From NCBI GenBank assembly GCA_029204225.1, contig CM055113.1, positions 15,033,471 through 15,091,470 of the forward strand: DNA of 58,000 nt, given 5' to 3'. The notes beneath the pieces are model-generated. The model was not told the origin of the DNA. It ran no database searches and worked only from the letters and a program-made list of their open reading frames with translations. The translations under genes and the position numbers were made by a program. Positions 57,350 through 58,000 of this stretch are shown piece by piece; the stretch's first letter is position 1, and the number at the start of each line of letters is the position of its first letter. The DNA is from Diphasiastrum complanatum (taxonomy: Eukaryota > Streptophyta > Lycopodiopsida > Lycopodiales > Lycopodiaceae).

Positions 57350-58000
57350 GAATCCCGACGGGCAGAGGTAGAGTTTGCATGACTTGATGTGAAAACAGTA
57401 ATGAAGAAGTTTTTTGTTTTCTTTTCACAAAATAACTTGACTGCCAAGGAAGATTAAGACTTACTTGATGTCGTTGAAGAACCAAAACACTACCATGGAT
57501 CTCAGACAATGAACTCAATCACTATGTAGTCCAATTTCAGAAAGCAAGCTTCATCGGCACTGTTAACTATTATCGAAACATGCAATGGTAAGGATGTGAG
57601 CTCTTTAGAATCCTTCAGTTAGATACATCCATTTCAAGCATTGTTGAAGCTAATAGAATTGCATAATCTGTTTTGTGTTGGCCTCATATTTAGAGATTGA
57701 AAGGTTTCTGAGAACTATTAGCGTGCATGTTTCATTCAGGAATTGGGAGCATATGTCTCCTTGGACGGATACAGGCACCTCAGCTCCTGCTTTATATATT
57801 GCGAGAGAACAAGATTGTGTTCATGGCGTAACTGGGATGAAAGAATTTATACATGGAGGTGCTTTTGTGAAATATGTTCCAAATCTCAAGGGAATTGCTA
57901 TCCTTCCAGGCGGCCATTTCATCCAGCAAGAATGCCCCCATGAGGTGAATGAGCACCTTACAAATTTTTTTGTGGAACAAGGCCTTCAAAAGTCAAAAAC
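57350..58000 (+). pseudogene. Soluble epoxide hydrolase, last exons, with disruptions
   Basis: Exon 57350-57587 encodes AEVEFA-stop-LDVKTVMKKFF, then in another frame LPWISDNELNHYVVQFQKAS and FIGTVNYYRNMQ; exon 57740-58000 encodes NWEHMSPWTDTGTSAPALYI, AREQDCVHGVTGMKEFIHGG and ILPGGHFIQQECPHEVNEHL. These match the C-terminal cap and core of plant alpha/beta-hydrolase epoxide hydrolases, including the charge-relay Asp (EQDCV) and catalytic His (GGHFIQQE). Acceptor GAGCAG, donor GTAAGG and acceptor ATTCAG fit, with a phase-2 intron giving Trp. Stops at 57380 and 57455 and a frameshift before 57493 break the first exon, so it is a pseudogene or contains sequence errors. Exons with the nucleophile Asp are not visible upstream. 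Confidence 0.85.

Overview
The window looks like nuclear DNA of a land plant with a large, repeat-rich genome. The evidence is a plant-type MinD gene with an N-terminal extension suited to a chloroplast, intron-split epoxide hydrolase exons, many Ty1/copia and Ty3/gypsy elements primed by initiator tRNA-Met (TGGTATCAGAGC-type sites), a LINE remnant and a short tRNA-derived retroposon. A fern or another large-genome plant is my guess; the sequence alone does not fix the lineage. There is no bacterial-style operon content and no CRISPR array.

Only two host-type genes are recognisable. minD (9969-11168, minus strand) is intact and intronless, and should encode the chloroplast division-site ATPase. 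A soluble epoxide hydrolase (57350-58000, plus strand, running off the window) shows two exons with a good splice junction, but the first has two stops and a frameshift, and a truncated copia element lies directly upstream.

Layout. 1-6000: an LTR of a short non-autonomous family (called TR1 here) carrying a nested solo LTR, then broken copia and gypsy pieces. 6786-7900: LINE remnant. 9969-11168: minD. 13395-15873: copia integrase piece interrupted by a deleted TR1 copy. 16428-19275: G-box tandem repeats followed by two degraded tandem copies of an unrecognised coiled-coil / GISR-x-AY protein gene on the minus strand. About 21190-31350: a Ty3/gypsy element (minus strand) containing a complete 4944-bp TR1 element with a perfect CGTAG duplication inside its protease, and an LTR-less copia fragment inside its gag. 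31350-35735: TR1 LTR fragment, a GGCGCC-rich block, LTR pieces and a dispersed repeat. 36105-41900: a long mosaic copia element (minus strand) with a foreign proline-rich ORF inside it. 42300-50557: further copia pieces on both strands and an 85-bp tRNA-like insertion with a perfect 17-bp duplication. 51132-55007: an unrecognised ORF and a direct duplication of about 770 bp. 55252-55434: AT microsatellite. 55611-57262: copia LTR, primer site and gag. 57350-58000: epoxide hydrolase.

Most of the window is therefore nested and decayed retrotransposons around one working plastid-division gene. The most novel-looking parts are the duplicated GISR-x-AY family at 16.8-19.3 kb, the tRNA-like retroposon at 46.2 kb, the TR1 family, and the copia-in-gypsy mosaic. 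All repeat comparisons were made by eye; boundaries marked approximate should be read that way.
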